From Verrucosispora sp. NA02020 (lineage in GTDB: Bacteria; Actinomycetota; Actinomycetes; Mycobacteriales; Micromonosporaceae), in NCBI RefSeq assembly GCF_013364215.1, contig NZ_CP054923.1, positions 2,790,001 through 2,854,000 of the forward strand: a DNA stretch of 64,000 nucleotides, written 5' to 3'. The notes beneath the pieces were generated by a model, which saw only the letters and a list, made by a program, of their open reading frames with translations, searched no databases and was not told the origin of the DNA. Below are positions 52,970 to 61,061 of the stretch, in pieces (the stretch's first letter is position 1; each line of letters opens with the position of its first letter). Both the position numbers and the translations under genes were made by a program.

Positions 52970-54972
52970 GTGCCGTCATCGTCGAGACGACCCGGCCCCA
53001 GCGTCCGGTCGAGGTCGAGACCGCTGTGCTCGACATCGTCGAGAACGCACTGCGTAACGCCCGTTTCGAGATGGACGCGGTCGTCCTGCGCACCGCGATG
53101 TCCCCGGGCATCCGCGAACAGAACGACGCCTTCCCGCTGATCGCCGACCGCAAGGGTCGGATGGTCGCCGGACAGTTCGGCTCCTTCATCGACGGCTTCC
53201 TCTCCGGCTACGACGGCACGGTGGAGGAGGGCGACGTCTTCTTCACCTCCGACCCGTACGCCTGTGACGGCGCGATCAGCCACGCCAACGACTGGCTGGT
53301 GCTGCTGCCGATCTATGCCGACGGGACGTTGGTCGGCTGGGCGGCGATGTTCGGCCACATGAGCGACGTCGGCGGCAAGGTGCCGGGAAGCCTCCCGACC
53401 GACGCGGTGTCGATCTTTGAAGAGGGCGTCATCGTCCCGCCGGTGAAACTGGTCCGGGGCGGAACGCTCGACCAGCAGCTGCTGGACACCGTCCTGAACC
53501 AGGTGCGCCTGCCGAACTGGAACCGGGCCGACCTCAACGCGGTGCTGGCGTCCTGCCGGACCGCCGAGACCCGGGTCCGGGAACTGTGCGAGCGCTTCGG
53601 CCTGGACACCTACCTCTCGACGCTGGACCTGCTGCTGGAACGCAACCGGCAGGCCATGGCGAAGCTGTTCCGGCAGGTCGTGCCCGAACAGCCGGTCACC
53701 TTCGAGGACTACATCGACGACGACGGGCGCGGCAGCGGACCGTTCCGCATCCGGTGCACCCTCTGGCGCGACGGCGACCGGGTGGTACTCGACTTCACCG
53801 GCACCAGCGACCAGGCCGAGGGCTCGATCAACTTCCTGTTGAACGAGAACGTGCTGCGGATGTTCTTCGGCGTGTACACCATCATGGCCGTCGACCCGTT
53901 GATCATGTTCAACGACGGGTTCTATCCACTGGTCGACGTCCGCATCCCCGAGGGCAGCCTGCTCAAGCCCCGACGACCGGCGGCACTGTCCTGCCGGACG
54001 CACGCCCTGGGCCGCCTCTTCGACGTCCTGGCCGGGCTGCTCGGCCAGTGCCAGCCGGACTTCCTCTGCGCGGCCGGCTTCTCGTCCAGCCCGCACCTGA
54101 TGTACTCCGGCCTGGACCGCTCCGGCACCTGGTTCCAGCTCTACCAGATCGGCTTCGGCGGGGTACCCGCCCGACCGATCGGCGACGGCTTCGACGGCCA
54201 CTCGATGTGGCCCTCGTTCACCAACGTGCCGAACGAGTACCTGGAGGCGTACTACCCGCTGCGCATCGAGTCCTACGAGTCGATCCCGGACTCCGGCGGC
54301 GCCGGCCGCCACCGCGGCGGCAACGGCATCCGGGTGGGCTACCGGTTCCTCGAACCGGGCGAGGTCTCCATCCACGACGACCGGTGGTTCACCAAACCCT
54401 GGGGTGTGCTGGGCGGTGAGCCGGGCCAGCGCGGCACGAAGATCCTGGAACGGGCCGACGGATCGCAGCAGACCGTGCCGGCCAAGTGCGACCACGTCGG
54501 CGTACGCCCCGGCGACCTGCTGCACTTCGTCACGTGGGGTGGCGGCGGCTGGGGCGACCCGCTGGAGCGCGACCCGGAGCAGGTGCGCCACGACGTCGAA
54601 CGGGGACTGGTCACCGTCGAGGGCGCCCGCCGCTACGGGGTGGTCCTGGTCGGCGACCGCGTCGACGAGGACCAGACCCGCCGACTCCGCGCCGAGATCG
54701 CCGTGAACCGTGCGGAGCTGCCCCGCTTCCACCGCGGCGGCACGGTCGAGGAACTGCGGGCCCGCTGCCGGACCGAGACCGGCCTGGAACCGCCCCGCGA
54801 ACCGGCACCCAGCCGCGCATCCGCGCAGCCCACCGGCGGCACCGGGCCCGGCGGCACGCCGTCGGCGGCACCGGGCGGCGCACGGTCCACCGGAACGCGT
54901 CCGCAGACGACCCCCCGCACCCCGCTGGAGGTGCTCGTGCACCGCATCGCCCGGCAGGTGACCGGGCGATGA
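52966..54972 (+). CDS. hyuB: HyuB: hydantoinase/oxoprolinase subunit B with C-terminal encapsulation-peptide-like tail
   Basis: The protein has 668 residues, about 90 more than usual. The core (residues ~10-580) has EQNDAFPLIADRKGRMVAG, FTSDPYACDGAISHANDWLV, SDVGGKVPGS, DFTGTSDQAEGSINF and GGGGWGDPLERDPEQVRHDV, all HyuB hallmarks. After the normal end there is a Pro/Gly/Ala/Thr-rich linker of about 45 residues and then [17 protein letters not shown] (54919-54969). That ending is a short amphipathic helix with hydrophobic residues on one face (L, V, L, V, I, V), the pattern of BMC encapsulation peptides. The gene starts in an ATGA overlap with hyuA. I infer that the HyuAB enzyme is packed inside the compartment. 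Confidence 0.9.
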   Translation: MSAVIVETTRPQRPVEVETAVLDIVENALRNARFEMDAVVLRTAMSPGIREQNDAFPLIADRKGRMVAGQFGSFIDGFLSGYDGTVEEGDVFFTSDPYACDGAISHANDWLVLLPIYADGTLVGWAAMFGHMSDVGGKVPGSLPTDAVSIFEEGVIVPPVKLVRGGTLDQQLLDTVLNQVRLPNWNRADLNAVLASCRTAETRVRELCERFGLDTYLSTLDLLLERNRQAMAKLFRQVVPEQPVTFEDYIDDDGRGSGPFRIRCTLWRDGDRVVLDFTGTSDQAEGSINFLLNENVLRMFFGVYTIMAVDPLIMFNDGFYPLVDVRIPEGSLLKPRRPAALSCRTHALGRLFDVLAGLLGQCQPDFLCAAGFSSSPHLMYSGLDRSGTWFQLYQIGFGGVPARPIGDGFDGHSMWPSFTNVPNEYLEAYYPLRIESYESIPDSGGAGRHRGGNGIRVGYRFLEPGEVSIHDDRWFTKPWGVLGGEPGQRGTKILERADGSQQTVPAKCDHVGVRPGDLLHFVTWGGGGWGDPLERDPEQVRHDVERGLVTVEGARRYGVVLVGDRVDEDQTRRLRAEIAVNRAELPRFHRGGTVEELRARCRTETGLEPPREPAPSRASAQPTGGTGPGGTPSAAPGGARSTGTRPQTTPRTPLEVLVHRIARQVTGR

Positions 54973-55061
54973 ACGAGCACCCCCGCCACACCCGCAAGGC
55001 CCTGAACAGCGGCGGACACCCGTCCGCCGACGAACTACCGGAGGAGAACTGTCATGGCTGA
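54969..55061 (+). CDS. Possible 30-residue ORF between hyuB and the first shell gene
   Basis: ATG 54969 overlaps the hyuB stop (ATGA), and the frame ends at 55061, eight bases into the BMC-H gene. The peptide ([16 protein letters not shown]... ending EENCHG) is hydrophilic. The Shine-Dalgarno of the BMC-H gene lies inside it, so it might act as a coupling leader rather than as a protein. It matches nothing known to me and could be chance. Confidence 0.3.
   Translation: MNEHPRHTRKALNSGGHPSADELPEENCHG
55011..55028 (+). other. Short hairpin upstream of the BMC-H ribosome site
   Basis: GGCGGAC and GTCCGCC pair around ACCC, 12 bases before GGAGGAG of the BMC-H gene. It could tune shell protein translation or protect the downstream transcript. 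Confidence 0.4.
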
Positions 55062-55362
55062 CCTGCAGATGTCCGCGCTCGGAATGATCGAGACCCGCGG
55101 CCTGGTCGCGGCGATCGAGGCTGCCGACGCGATGGTCAAGGCCGCCACCGTCGTGCTGGTGGGCACCGAGTACGTCGGCGGTGGCCTGGTCACCGTGGTC
55201 GTGCGCGGTGACGTCGGCGCGGTCAAGGCCGCCACGGACGCCGGGGCGGCCAGCGCCTCCCGGCTCGGTGAGGTCGTCTCCGTGCACGTCATCCCGCGCC
55301 CGCACGGCGAGGTCGAGGCGATCCTGCCGACCGGGGCCACCCGGGGCGGAACCAAGGCCTGA
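55054..55362 (+). CDS. BMC-H shell protein (PduA/EutM-like hexamer)
   Basis: The protein has 102 residues and is a single Pfam BMC domain. [20 protein letters not shown], the pore loop [19 protein letters not shown] (Gly42-44 at the pore) and the conserved [13 protein letters not shown] match PduA/EutM closely. It forms hexamers that tile the shell facets; small pore residues suggest passage of small polar metabolites. GGAGGAG lies 7 bases before ATG 55054. It is the first shell gene after hyuAB. Confidence 0.95.
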   Translation: MADLQMSALGMIETRGLVAAIEAADAMVKAATVVLVGTEYVGGGLVTVVVRGDVGAVKAATDAGAASASRLGEVVSVHVIPRPHGEVEAILPTGATRGGTKA

Positions 55363-55397
55363 ACAGGGCGCCGCGTGCTCGTCGAAGGAGTTGATAC

Positions 55398-56171
55398 ATG
55401 AGTCGGGTATGGACTGCGGTCGATATCGAAGACGTCGCCCGGTCGACCGGGCCGCGCGAAATCCTTCTGGGCGCGCGTGACCTGATCTCGCCGCACGCGG
55501 AGGACCTCGCCCGCAACCTGGGCATCGACGTCCGCAGAGCAGGACAGGACGCGCCACCGCCGACGCCCGCGCCACCGGCACCGACCGGTTCCGGCGGCAC
55601 GGGCGCCGGGTGCGGCGACGCCGACGACTGCTCGTGCGGCTGCACCAGCGCCGAGGAAGAGGCGGAACGGACCATCCGTACCGTCGCCGCCGCCGTGCTG
55701 TCGGCGAACCCGGACGCCGACGCCTCGACGGTGGCCAACGAGACGCTCAAGGCGCTGGGTGCGTTCGGCGGACCGGGAGTGGGCCGCCCCGACCAGGCAC
55801 AACCGCTGCCCGGGCAGTCGCTGCCCAAGAAGGCGAAGGGCGCCCGCCCGCAGTTCTTCGCCGAACCGGGCATGGAGGCCCTCGTCTCGACCGTGGTCAC
55901 CCTCTCCTCCGAGGTGTGGGTGCTGCGGGAACGGTTGACGACCCTGGAACAGATCCTCGCCGACCGGCGGGTGGTCGAGCGCGGCGCCGTGGACGCCTAC
56001 CCGGTCTCCGACGCCGACGCGCAGGCCCGCGAAACCGAGGCGGCGGCGTTCGTCGCCCGGGTGCTGCGGGTCTTCTACGAGTGGCGCGAGGAGATCGTGC
56101 GGGAGGAGACCCCGGAGTCCTACCGGGAGGTCATCCGGCAGGCCTTCGCACAGGTGGGGGAGGGGAAATGA
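55398..56171 (+). CDS. BMC-associated cysteine-rich protein, function unknown
   Basis: The protein has 257 residues. The N-terminal ~50 residues (TAVDIEDVARSTGPREILLG, then ISPHAEDLARNLGI) resemble the short helical segment found at the start of several BMC cargo proteins such as EutQ-like ones. A Pro/Gly-rich linker leads to a Cys cluster (CGDADDCSCGC) that could bind metal. Two helices (RTIRTVAAAVLSANP and MEALVSTVVTLSSEVWVLRERL) and an acidic C-terminal helix follow. GAAGGAG lies 7 bases before ATG 55398, and the stop overlaps the methyltransferase (ATGA). It may be a scaffold or cargo; no known enzyme fold is visible. Confidence 0.8.
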   Translation: MSRVWTAVDIEDVARSTGPREILLGARDLISPHAEDLARNLGIDVRRAGQDAPPPTPAPPAPTGSGGTGAGCGDADDCSCGCTSAEEEAERTIRTVAAAVLSANPDADASTVANETLKALGAFGGPGVGRPDQAQPLPGQSLPKKAKGARPQFFAEPGMEALVSTVVTLSSEVWVLRERLTTLEQILADRRVVERGAVDAYPVSDADAQARETEAAAFVARVLRVFYEWREEIVREETPESYREVIRQAFAQVGEGK

Positions 56172-57325
56172 CGCAGCAGGAGCACGGTGTCCTGCCCCGC
56201 GAGAACCACGACGAACTCGCACGCGAGAACTTCGTCCGGGCACTGAAGTCGCACATCTCCACCGAGGTGACCCCCGGGGTCCGGGAGCTGTACGCCCACC
56301 GCGTCGCCCCCCGCTACCAACAGGAGATGGGCGTCGCACCCCGGGACCGGGAGGCGGTCCGCCGCGCCATGGAACCGGAGCCGTACTACCAGCTCTGGAG
56401 TTCCGTGCGCCGGGCGAGCCAGGACCTGCTCTGGAACGTGGTGGCCGACAGCATCGCCCGGCAGTGGGACGACCTGGCCGCCCGCGCGCAGCGGGCGGAA
56501 CGGGGGCTCGGCTCCCTCGACCTGGATCCCGCCTTCGAACTGCCCTGGTACTTCTGGGGCATCGACATCCACGCCATGCCCGGCGGCTACCGGGGTGAGT
56601 ACGTGGCGGACGACCTCACCGCCGGAGCCCTCTACGACCGGGGCGTCTACGTCTACGCCATGGGCCAGATGGGTGCCCTCAACGACGACTACGGCCAGTC
56701 CGTGGTCAACAACTACCTCAAGCAGTCCCACCGGGACTTCCGCCCGAAGCGGATCCTGGAGATCGGCTGCGGGGTGGGCAACTCGACGCTGCCCTACGTC
56801 GACGCCTACCCGAACGCCGAGGTGCACGGCATCGACGTCGGCGCGGCCCTGCTGCGCTATGGCCACGCCCGCGCCGAGTCACTCGGCCGCAAGGTGCACT
56901 TCTCGCAGCAGAACGCCGAGGCGACCTCGTTCCCGGACGGGCACTTCGACCTGATCGTCTCGCACATCGTGCTGCACGAGGTGCCGCCGGACGCGGTACG
57001 CGCCATCCTGCGCGAGTGCCACCGGCTACTCGCCCCCGGGGGCATGATGATCCACGCGGACTTCCCCGGCTACGCCGGACTCGACCCGCTGGTGCAGTTC
57101 CTCATCGACTGGGACACCTGGAACAACAACGAGCCGTTCTGGGGCCCGATGCGGGACATGGATCTCCTCCAGGCCGCCCGGGACGCCGGATTCACCGGCG
57201 ACTGCTCGGAGCTGTCCTGCAAACGCGAGTGCGTCGAGGAGGTCAGCACGCCGACCGGTCGCGTCCTGCAGAGCGGCGAACGTCGGCGCAGTGGCACCCT
57301 CTCGCTGCTCGTGGGTCGGCGCTGA
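56168..57325 (+). CDS. SAM-dependent class I methyltransferase in the BMC operon
   Basis: The protein has 385 residues. The SAM-binding glycine loop is EIGCGVGNST (Gly200 onward), followed by an acidic residue at the end of strand 2 (HGIDVG), QQNAEATSFPDGHFDLIVSH and ECHRLLAPGG. An N-terminal ~190-residue helical region with many Trp and Tyr precedes it, longer than in simple methyltransferases, and may bind the substrate. It is coupled by ATGA to the cysteine-rich gene and lies 1 base before the BMC-T gene. A methyltransferase inside a shell gene run is unusual; methylation of a nitrogen or carboxyl group of the pathway substrate is one possibility. Confidence 0.85.
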   Translation: MTQQEHGVLPRENHDELARENFVRALKSHISTEVTPGVRELYAHRVAPRYQQEMGVAPRDREAVRRAMEPEPYYQLWSSVRRASQDLLWNVVADSIARQWDDLAARAQRAERGLGSLDLDPAFELPWYFWGIDIHAMPGGYRGEYVADDLTAGALYDRGVYVYAMGQMGALNDDYGQSVVNNYLKQSHRDFRPKRILEIGCGVGNSTLPYVDAYPNAEVHGIDVGAALLRYGHARAESLGRKVHFSQQNAEATSFPDGHFDLIVSHIVLHEVPPDAVRAILRECHRLLAPGGMMIHADFPGYAGLDPLVQFLIDWDTWNNNEPFWGPMRDMDLLQAARDAGFTGDCSELSCKRECVEEVSTPTGRVLQSGERRRSGTLSLLVGRR

Positions 57326-57326
57326 C

Positions 57327-57956
57327 ATGGCCGGCAGCGAGGTCGAGCTGCGCACGTACGCCTTCGTCGACCGACTCCAGCCACAGATGGCCGCACTGCT
57401 CGGCAGCGTGATGTCCGGTGACCCGGTCGTCGAGGGGATGTCCCAGCTCTTCCTGGAGATCTCGCCCGGCAGCGACGTCTACGCCCTGGTCGACGCGGCC
57501 GTCAAGGGCGCCGGGGTCCGGCCCGGCTCCCAGGTCGTCGAACGCCAGTACGGCATGACGGAACTGCACTCGATGTCGCAGGACGCCGTACGCCAGGCCG
57601 GTCGCACCATCCTCGACCTGCTCGGGATGACCGAGGCCGACGCACAGCCTGCGGAACTGGTCTCGGCGAAGGTCGTCTCCAATATCGACGCCTATCAGGC
57701 GCAGCTGGTCAACCGGTCGAAGAAGGGCTCCCTGCTGGTGGCCGGCGAGTCGATGCTGGTGGTGGAGTGCCAGCCGGCCGCCTACATCTCCGCCGTCGGC
57801 AACGAGGTGGAGAAGTCCGCCGACGTCAAGATCGTGGACGTGCGCGGCGTCGGCCAGTTCGGTCGGTTGTGGGTCTCCGGGCTGCACGCCGAGATTGAGT
57901 CGGCCCGGCAGGCCGTCCGGCAGGCCTTCGAGAAGACGCCCTGGTCCCGGCGATAG
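57327..57956 (+). CDS. BMC-T shell protein (tandem-domain trimer)
   Basis: The protein has 209 residues and contains two BMC-like halves: residues ~5-95 (ELRTYAFVDRLQPQMAALLG, FLEISPGSDVYALVDAAVKG, VERQYGMTELHS) and ~108-200 (AKVVSNIDAYQAQLVNRSKK, LVVECQPAAYISAVGNEVEK, GQFGRLWVSGLHAEIESARQ). Tandem proteins assemble as trimers that look like hexamers and often have a larger, gated pore. The pattern is that of BMC-T proteins found in actinobacterial and myxobacterial loci rather than EutL. It starts 1 base after the methyltransferase stop. Confidence 0.92.
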   Translation: MAGSEVELRTYAFVDRLQPQMAALLGSVMSGDPVVEGMSQLFLEISPGSDVYALVDAAVKGAGVRPGSQVVERQYGMTELHSMSQDAVRQAGRTILDLLGMTEADAQPAELVSAKVVSNIDAYQAQLVNRSKKGSLLVAGESMLVVECQPAAYISAVGNEVEKSADVKIVDVRGVGQFGRLWVSGLHAEIESARQAVRQAFEKTPWSRR

Positions 57957-57975
57957 AGGAACGAGGTGATCCGGT

Positions 57976-58263
57976 ATGCGTATCGCCCGGGTGATCGGGT
58001 CGGTGGTCAGCACCATCAAGGCCGACACGCTGACCGGCGCCAAGCTGCTCGTCGTCACGCCCCTGGGTGAGGGACACGCCGTGGAGCCGTACGTCGCCGT
58101 CGACACCGTCGGCGCGGGCCGGGGCGAGGTCGTCCTGGTCGCCTGCGGCAGTGCCGCACGACTGGCGGAACGGCAATCCAGCCAGGCGCCCGTGGACTCC
58201 ACCATCGTCGCGATCGTCGACCGGTTGGAGACCGAGGCGTGGGTCAACTATGTGAAGGACTGA
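57976..58263 (+). CDS. BMC-P shell vertex protein (EutN/CcmL family)
   Basis: The protein has 95 residues. RIARVIGSVVSTIKADTLTG, KLLVVTPLG, AVDTVGAGRGEVVLVACGSAAR and the closing STIVAIVDRLE are the conserved parts of EutN/CcmL pentamers, which cap the twelve vertices of the shell. A GAGGTGAT ribosome site lies before ATG 57976. Its presence means that the locus can make a closed polyhedral shell. Confidence 0.95.
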   Translation: MRIARVIGSVVSTIKADTLTGAKLLVVTPLGEGHAVEPYVAVDTVGAGRGEVVLVACGSAARLAERQSSQAPVDSTIVAIVDRLETEAWVNYVKD

Positions 58264-58264
58264 C

Positions 58265-58774
58265 GTGGACCTGTGGAATGCGGGTGCGCTCGGCATGGTC
58301 GAGACGCGCGGACTGGCTGCCTCGATCGTCGCCGTCGACGTGATGACCAAGGCAGCCGAGGTGACGGTGATCGGCGTCAGCCGCATCGGCGACGGTCTCG
58401 TCACGGTCTCCTTCATCGGCGACATGGCCTCGGTGACGGCGGCGGTGGACAGCGCCCGACGGGCGGTCGCGGCGACCGGCGGCACGATCGCCGCGACCGT
58501 CGTGGGTCGTCCCGCCGTGCCGGCCCACCTCGTCCGGGACACCCCACCGACCGGCCGGCACCCCCGCGCGGCCGAAGGACCCGACGACGCCGGACCGGAA
58601 CCCGAGGCCACCCGGGTGGAGGACCGGCCGGACCCGGTCGGGGAGAGCACCGTCGAGGGCGACCGCCCCGCGTCGCCCGCACCCGGCGGGAGCCCGAAAC
58701 GACGCTCCGCGCGGTCGACGGCCCCGAAGCGGCGGCCCCCGCCGCCCACCCCACCGATCGAGCGAGGGGAGTGA
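58265..58774 (+). CDS. BMC-H shell protein with long Pro/basic C-terminal tail
   Basis: The protein has 169 residues. Residues 1-88 are a BMC domain (ALGMVETRGLAASIVAVDVM, pore loop RIGDGLVTVSFIGDMASV with Gly42-Asp43-Gly44). The acidic Asp43 makes this pore differ from the Gly-rich pore of the other BMC-H. The remaining ~80 residues are disordered: first acidic and Pro-rich, then basic (PKRRSARSTAPKRRPPPP). Extended BMC-H proteins exist (for example EutK with a C-terminal nucleic acid-like domain), but this tail has no fold; it may recruit cargo or nucleic acid. GTG 58265 lies 1 base after the BMC-P stop. Confidence 0.9.
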   Translation: MDLWNAGALGMVETRGLAASIVAVDVMTKAAEVTVIGVSRIGDGLVTVSFIGDMASVTAAVDSARRAVAATGGTIAATVVGRPAVPAHLVRDTPPTGRHPRAAEGPDDAGPEPEATRVEDRPDPVGESTVEGDRPASPAPGGSPKRRSARSTAPKRRPPPPTPPIERGE

Positions 58775-58775
58775 C

Positions 58776-59564
58776 ATGCGCGGATACGTGGGCCCGCAGG
58801 GGGCCCAGATCCACTACCGCAGCAGCGGCACCCGGGGACCGGCCCTCGTGCTGTTGCACGAGTCGCCGCAGGCCTCCAACGTCTTCGCGCCGGCCATGCC
58901 CGCGCTCGGCCGATCACTGCGCGCGTACGCCTTCGACACCCCCGGGTACGGGCAGTCCGACCCGCCGCCCGAGCCCCCGGACATCCCCGGCTACGCGCGC
59001 CTTCTGCTCGACGCCGTCGACGCGCTGGGCATCGACGAGTTCGCCGTCGCCGGACAGCACACCGGCGCCTCCCTGGCGCTGGCGGTCACCGACCTGGCCA
59101 CGCCCGGCCGGGTCACCCACGCGATCCTGTCCGGCCTCGTGCTCGACCGGGCCGAACGCGAACAGTTGGGTGCCACCTGGGCGCCGGACAAGCCGATCGA
59201 CCCGTCCGGCCAGCATCTTCGCGACCTCTGGGCGCGCTACCTGGACATCTGGGAACAGCCACCGGAGCTGGTCAACCTCGCGGTGGCCAACATCGCCTCG
59301 GTGTTCGACCGGTACAACTGGGCCTACCGCGCCGCCTTCCGCTACGACCCGACCGAGCCGCTGCGCACCGCACCCTGCCCGGTCCTGCTGCTCACCGCGG
59401 CACGCGACATGCTCGCCCACTGCGACGACATCGCCCGGCTGATCCGTCCGGACGCGACGTCGATCCAACTGACCGACACCACCGGGCAACTGCCGTGGCG
59501 GGTGCCGGAGGAGTTCGCCGCCGCAGTGGTCTCCTTCGTCACCGGATCCGGGCGGACACCGTGA
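58776..59564 (+). CDS. Alpha/beta-hydrolase fold protein with His at the nucleophile position
   Basis: The protein has 262 residues. The oxyanion region LVLLHESPQASN, the strand-5 elbow AGQHTGASLAL and an acid loop LLLTAARDML are visible. The elbow, normally G-x-S/D/C-x-G, reads G-Q-H95-T-G, so the nucleophile is replaced by histidine; near the C-terminus the expected catalytic His region reads TTGQLPWRVPEEF, without a clear histidine. It may use different chemistry or only bind. GAGGGGAG lies before ATG 58776, and the stop overlaps the next gene (GTGA). Confidence 0.85.
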   Translation: MRGYVGPQGAQIHYRSSGTRGPALVLLHESPQASNVFAPAMPALGRSLRAYAFDTPGYGQSDPPPEPPDIPGYARLLLDAVDALGIDEFAVAGQHTGASLALAVTDLATPGRVTHAILSGLVLDRAEREQLGATWAPDKPIDPSGQHLRDLWARYLDIWEQPPELVNLAVANIASVFDRYNWAYRAAFRYDPTEPLRTAPCPVLLLTAARDMLAHCDDIARLIRPDATSIQLTDTTGQLPWRVPEEFAAAVVSFVTGSGRTP

Positions 59565-60976
59565 CCGGCCACGCCGACGTTTTGGTGATCGGTGCCGGCA
59601 CCGCAGGTCTGCCCTGCGCGATCGAGGCGGCCCGGGCCGGGCTCCGGGTCGACCTGGTCGACACCGGCACCGACATCGGCGGCACCCTGCGGGTCTCCGC
59701 CGGGCACATGAGCGCCGCCGGCACCCGTCGGCAACGCGCCGCCGGCATCGACGACGACCCGGACCGGCACTTCGCCGACGTGCAGCGCATCGGGCACGGC
59801 CACGGCGACCCCGCCCTGATCCGCCTGGCCGTCGACGAGGCACCCGGCGTCGTCGACTGGCTCGACGAGAACGGCTTCCCGTTCGCACCCGGTATGCCGG
59901 TTCTCTACCACGGGCACTCGCCGTACTCCCGGCCCCGCACCTACTGGGGCGTCGACCGGGGCCGCTCGATCCGCGAGACGCTACGACCACTGCTCGCCGC
60001 GCAGGTGGACGCCGGCCGGGTCACCCTGCGGCTGCGCTCGCGCGCCCTGCGACTGACCACCGAGGGCGGTGCCGTCACCGGCGCCGTCGTACGCACCCCC
60101 GAGGGTGACCGCGAGCTGCGCGCCGGCGTCACGGTGCTGGCGTCGGGCGGGTACGGGGCCAACCCGCAGATGTTCTCCGCGGTGACCCCGGGCGCACCCC
60201 GCCTGGTGACCAACGCCGAGCCCACCTCCACCGGCGACGCGGTCGAGATGGCGACGCCGCTGGGTGCCACCGTCCGCTTCGCCGACCTGCACACCCCGCG
60301 CCTCGGCCTGCTCGAACGTCGCTCGACGCCGGGCCGGGTGGACTTCTGGTCCGAGGTGGCGCATCTGGCGCCCGCCGAACGCGCACCCCGGGAGATCTGG
60401 GTCAACGCCGACGGCGACCGGTTCGTGGCCGAGGACCTCGGCGACGTCACGCGTCACGAGCGGGCCGTGCAGAGCCAGCCGGGCGCCGCGTTCTGGATCG
60501 TCTGCGACGACGCGGCCGTCGACGCCGGATCACCCCTGGTGCCCGCGTGGGGGCCGGACGGGCTCCGCGCCCAGGCGCGGCAGGGGGACGTCGCCTGGGT
60601 CGCCGACGACCTGACCGACCTGGCCGTGCGGGCGGGAATCGATCCGGACGGCCTGCGGCGCACCGTGCGGGCGTACCACCTGGCGCTCGACCGGGGCGTC
60701 GATCCGCTGGGCCGACGCGCCCTGGACCACCGGGTGGCCCGGCCGCCCTTCTACGCGGTGCGGTCGGCCGCCGCGCTGCTCTGCAGCTTCGGCGGCCTGG
60801 ACGTCGACCCCACCTTCCGGGTACGCCGCGACGACGGCGGGGTCGTCGCCGGTCTCTACGCCGTCGGTGAGGCCATCGGCATGGGAGCCACCAGCGGCGC
60901 CGCGTTCTGCGGGGGAATGGCGGTGACCCCGGCGTTGGCGTTCGGGCGACTGCTCGGCCGCCGGCTCGGCGGGTGA
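59561..60976 (+). CDS. FAD-dependent dehydrogenase (fumarate reductase / ketosteroid dehydrogenase-like)
   Basis: The protein has 471 residues. The FAD site is LVIGAGTAGLPCAIEAARAG; a GG motif (GGTLRVSAGHMS) follows, and the C-terminal flavin loop reads GLYAVGEAIGMGATSGAAFC. The family includes soluble fumarate reductases, urocanate reductases and 3-ketosteroid dehydrogenases, which oxidise C-C bonds or reduce C=C bonds. GTG 59561 overlaps the hydrolase stop. It is the last gene of the rightward BMC unit before a new promoter. Confidence 0.88.
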   Translation: MTGHADVLVIGAGTAGLPCAIEAARAGLRVDLVDTGTDIGGTLRVSAGHMSAAGTRRQRAAGIDDDPDRHFADVQRIGHGHGDPALIRLAVDEAPGVVDWLDENGFPFAPGMPVLYHGHSPYSRPRTYWGVDRGRSIRETLRPLLAAQVDAGRVTLRLRSRALRLTTEGGAVTGAVVRTPEGDRELRAGVTVLASGGYGANPQMFSAVTPGAPRLVTNAEPTSTGDAVEMATPLGATVRFADLHTPRLGLLERRSTPGRVDFWSEVAHLAPAERAPREIWVNADGDRFVAEDLGDVTRHERAVQSQPGAAFWIVCDDAAVDAGSPLVPAWGPDGLRAQARQGDVAWVADDLTDLAVRAGIDPDGLRRTVRAYHLALDRGVDPLGRRALDHRVARPPFYAVRSAAALLCSFGGLDVDPTFRVRRDDGGVVAGLYAVGEAIGMGATSGAAFCGGMAVTPALAFGRLLGRRLGG

Positions 60977-61061
60977 CCCGGATGGCACCGCACTGACCGT
61001 CCTGTATGCACGGAGGTTCATCACGGGAATCAGCTTTGGCTCTGGCCGGTAAAAGCCGCTG

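Noticed and set aside
55054..58774. Assignment of the shell genes to an EUT, PDU, GRM or RMM locus
   Set aside because: None of the signature enzymes of these classes is present among the adjacent genes.
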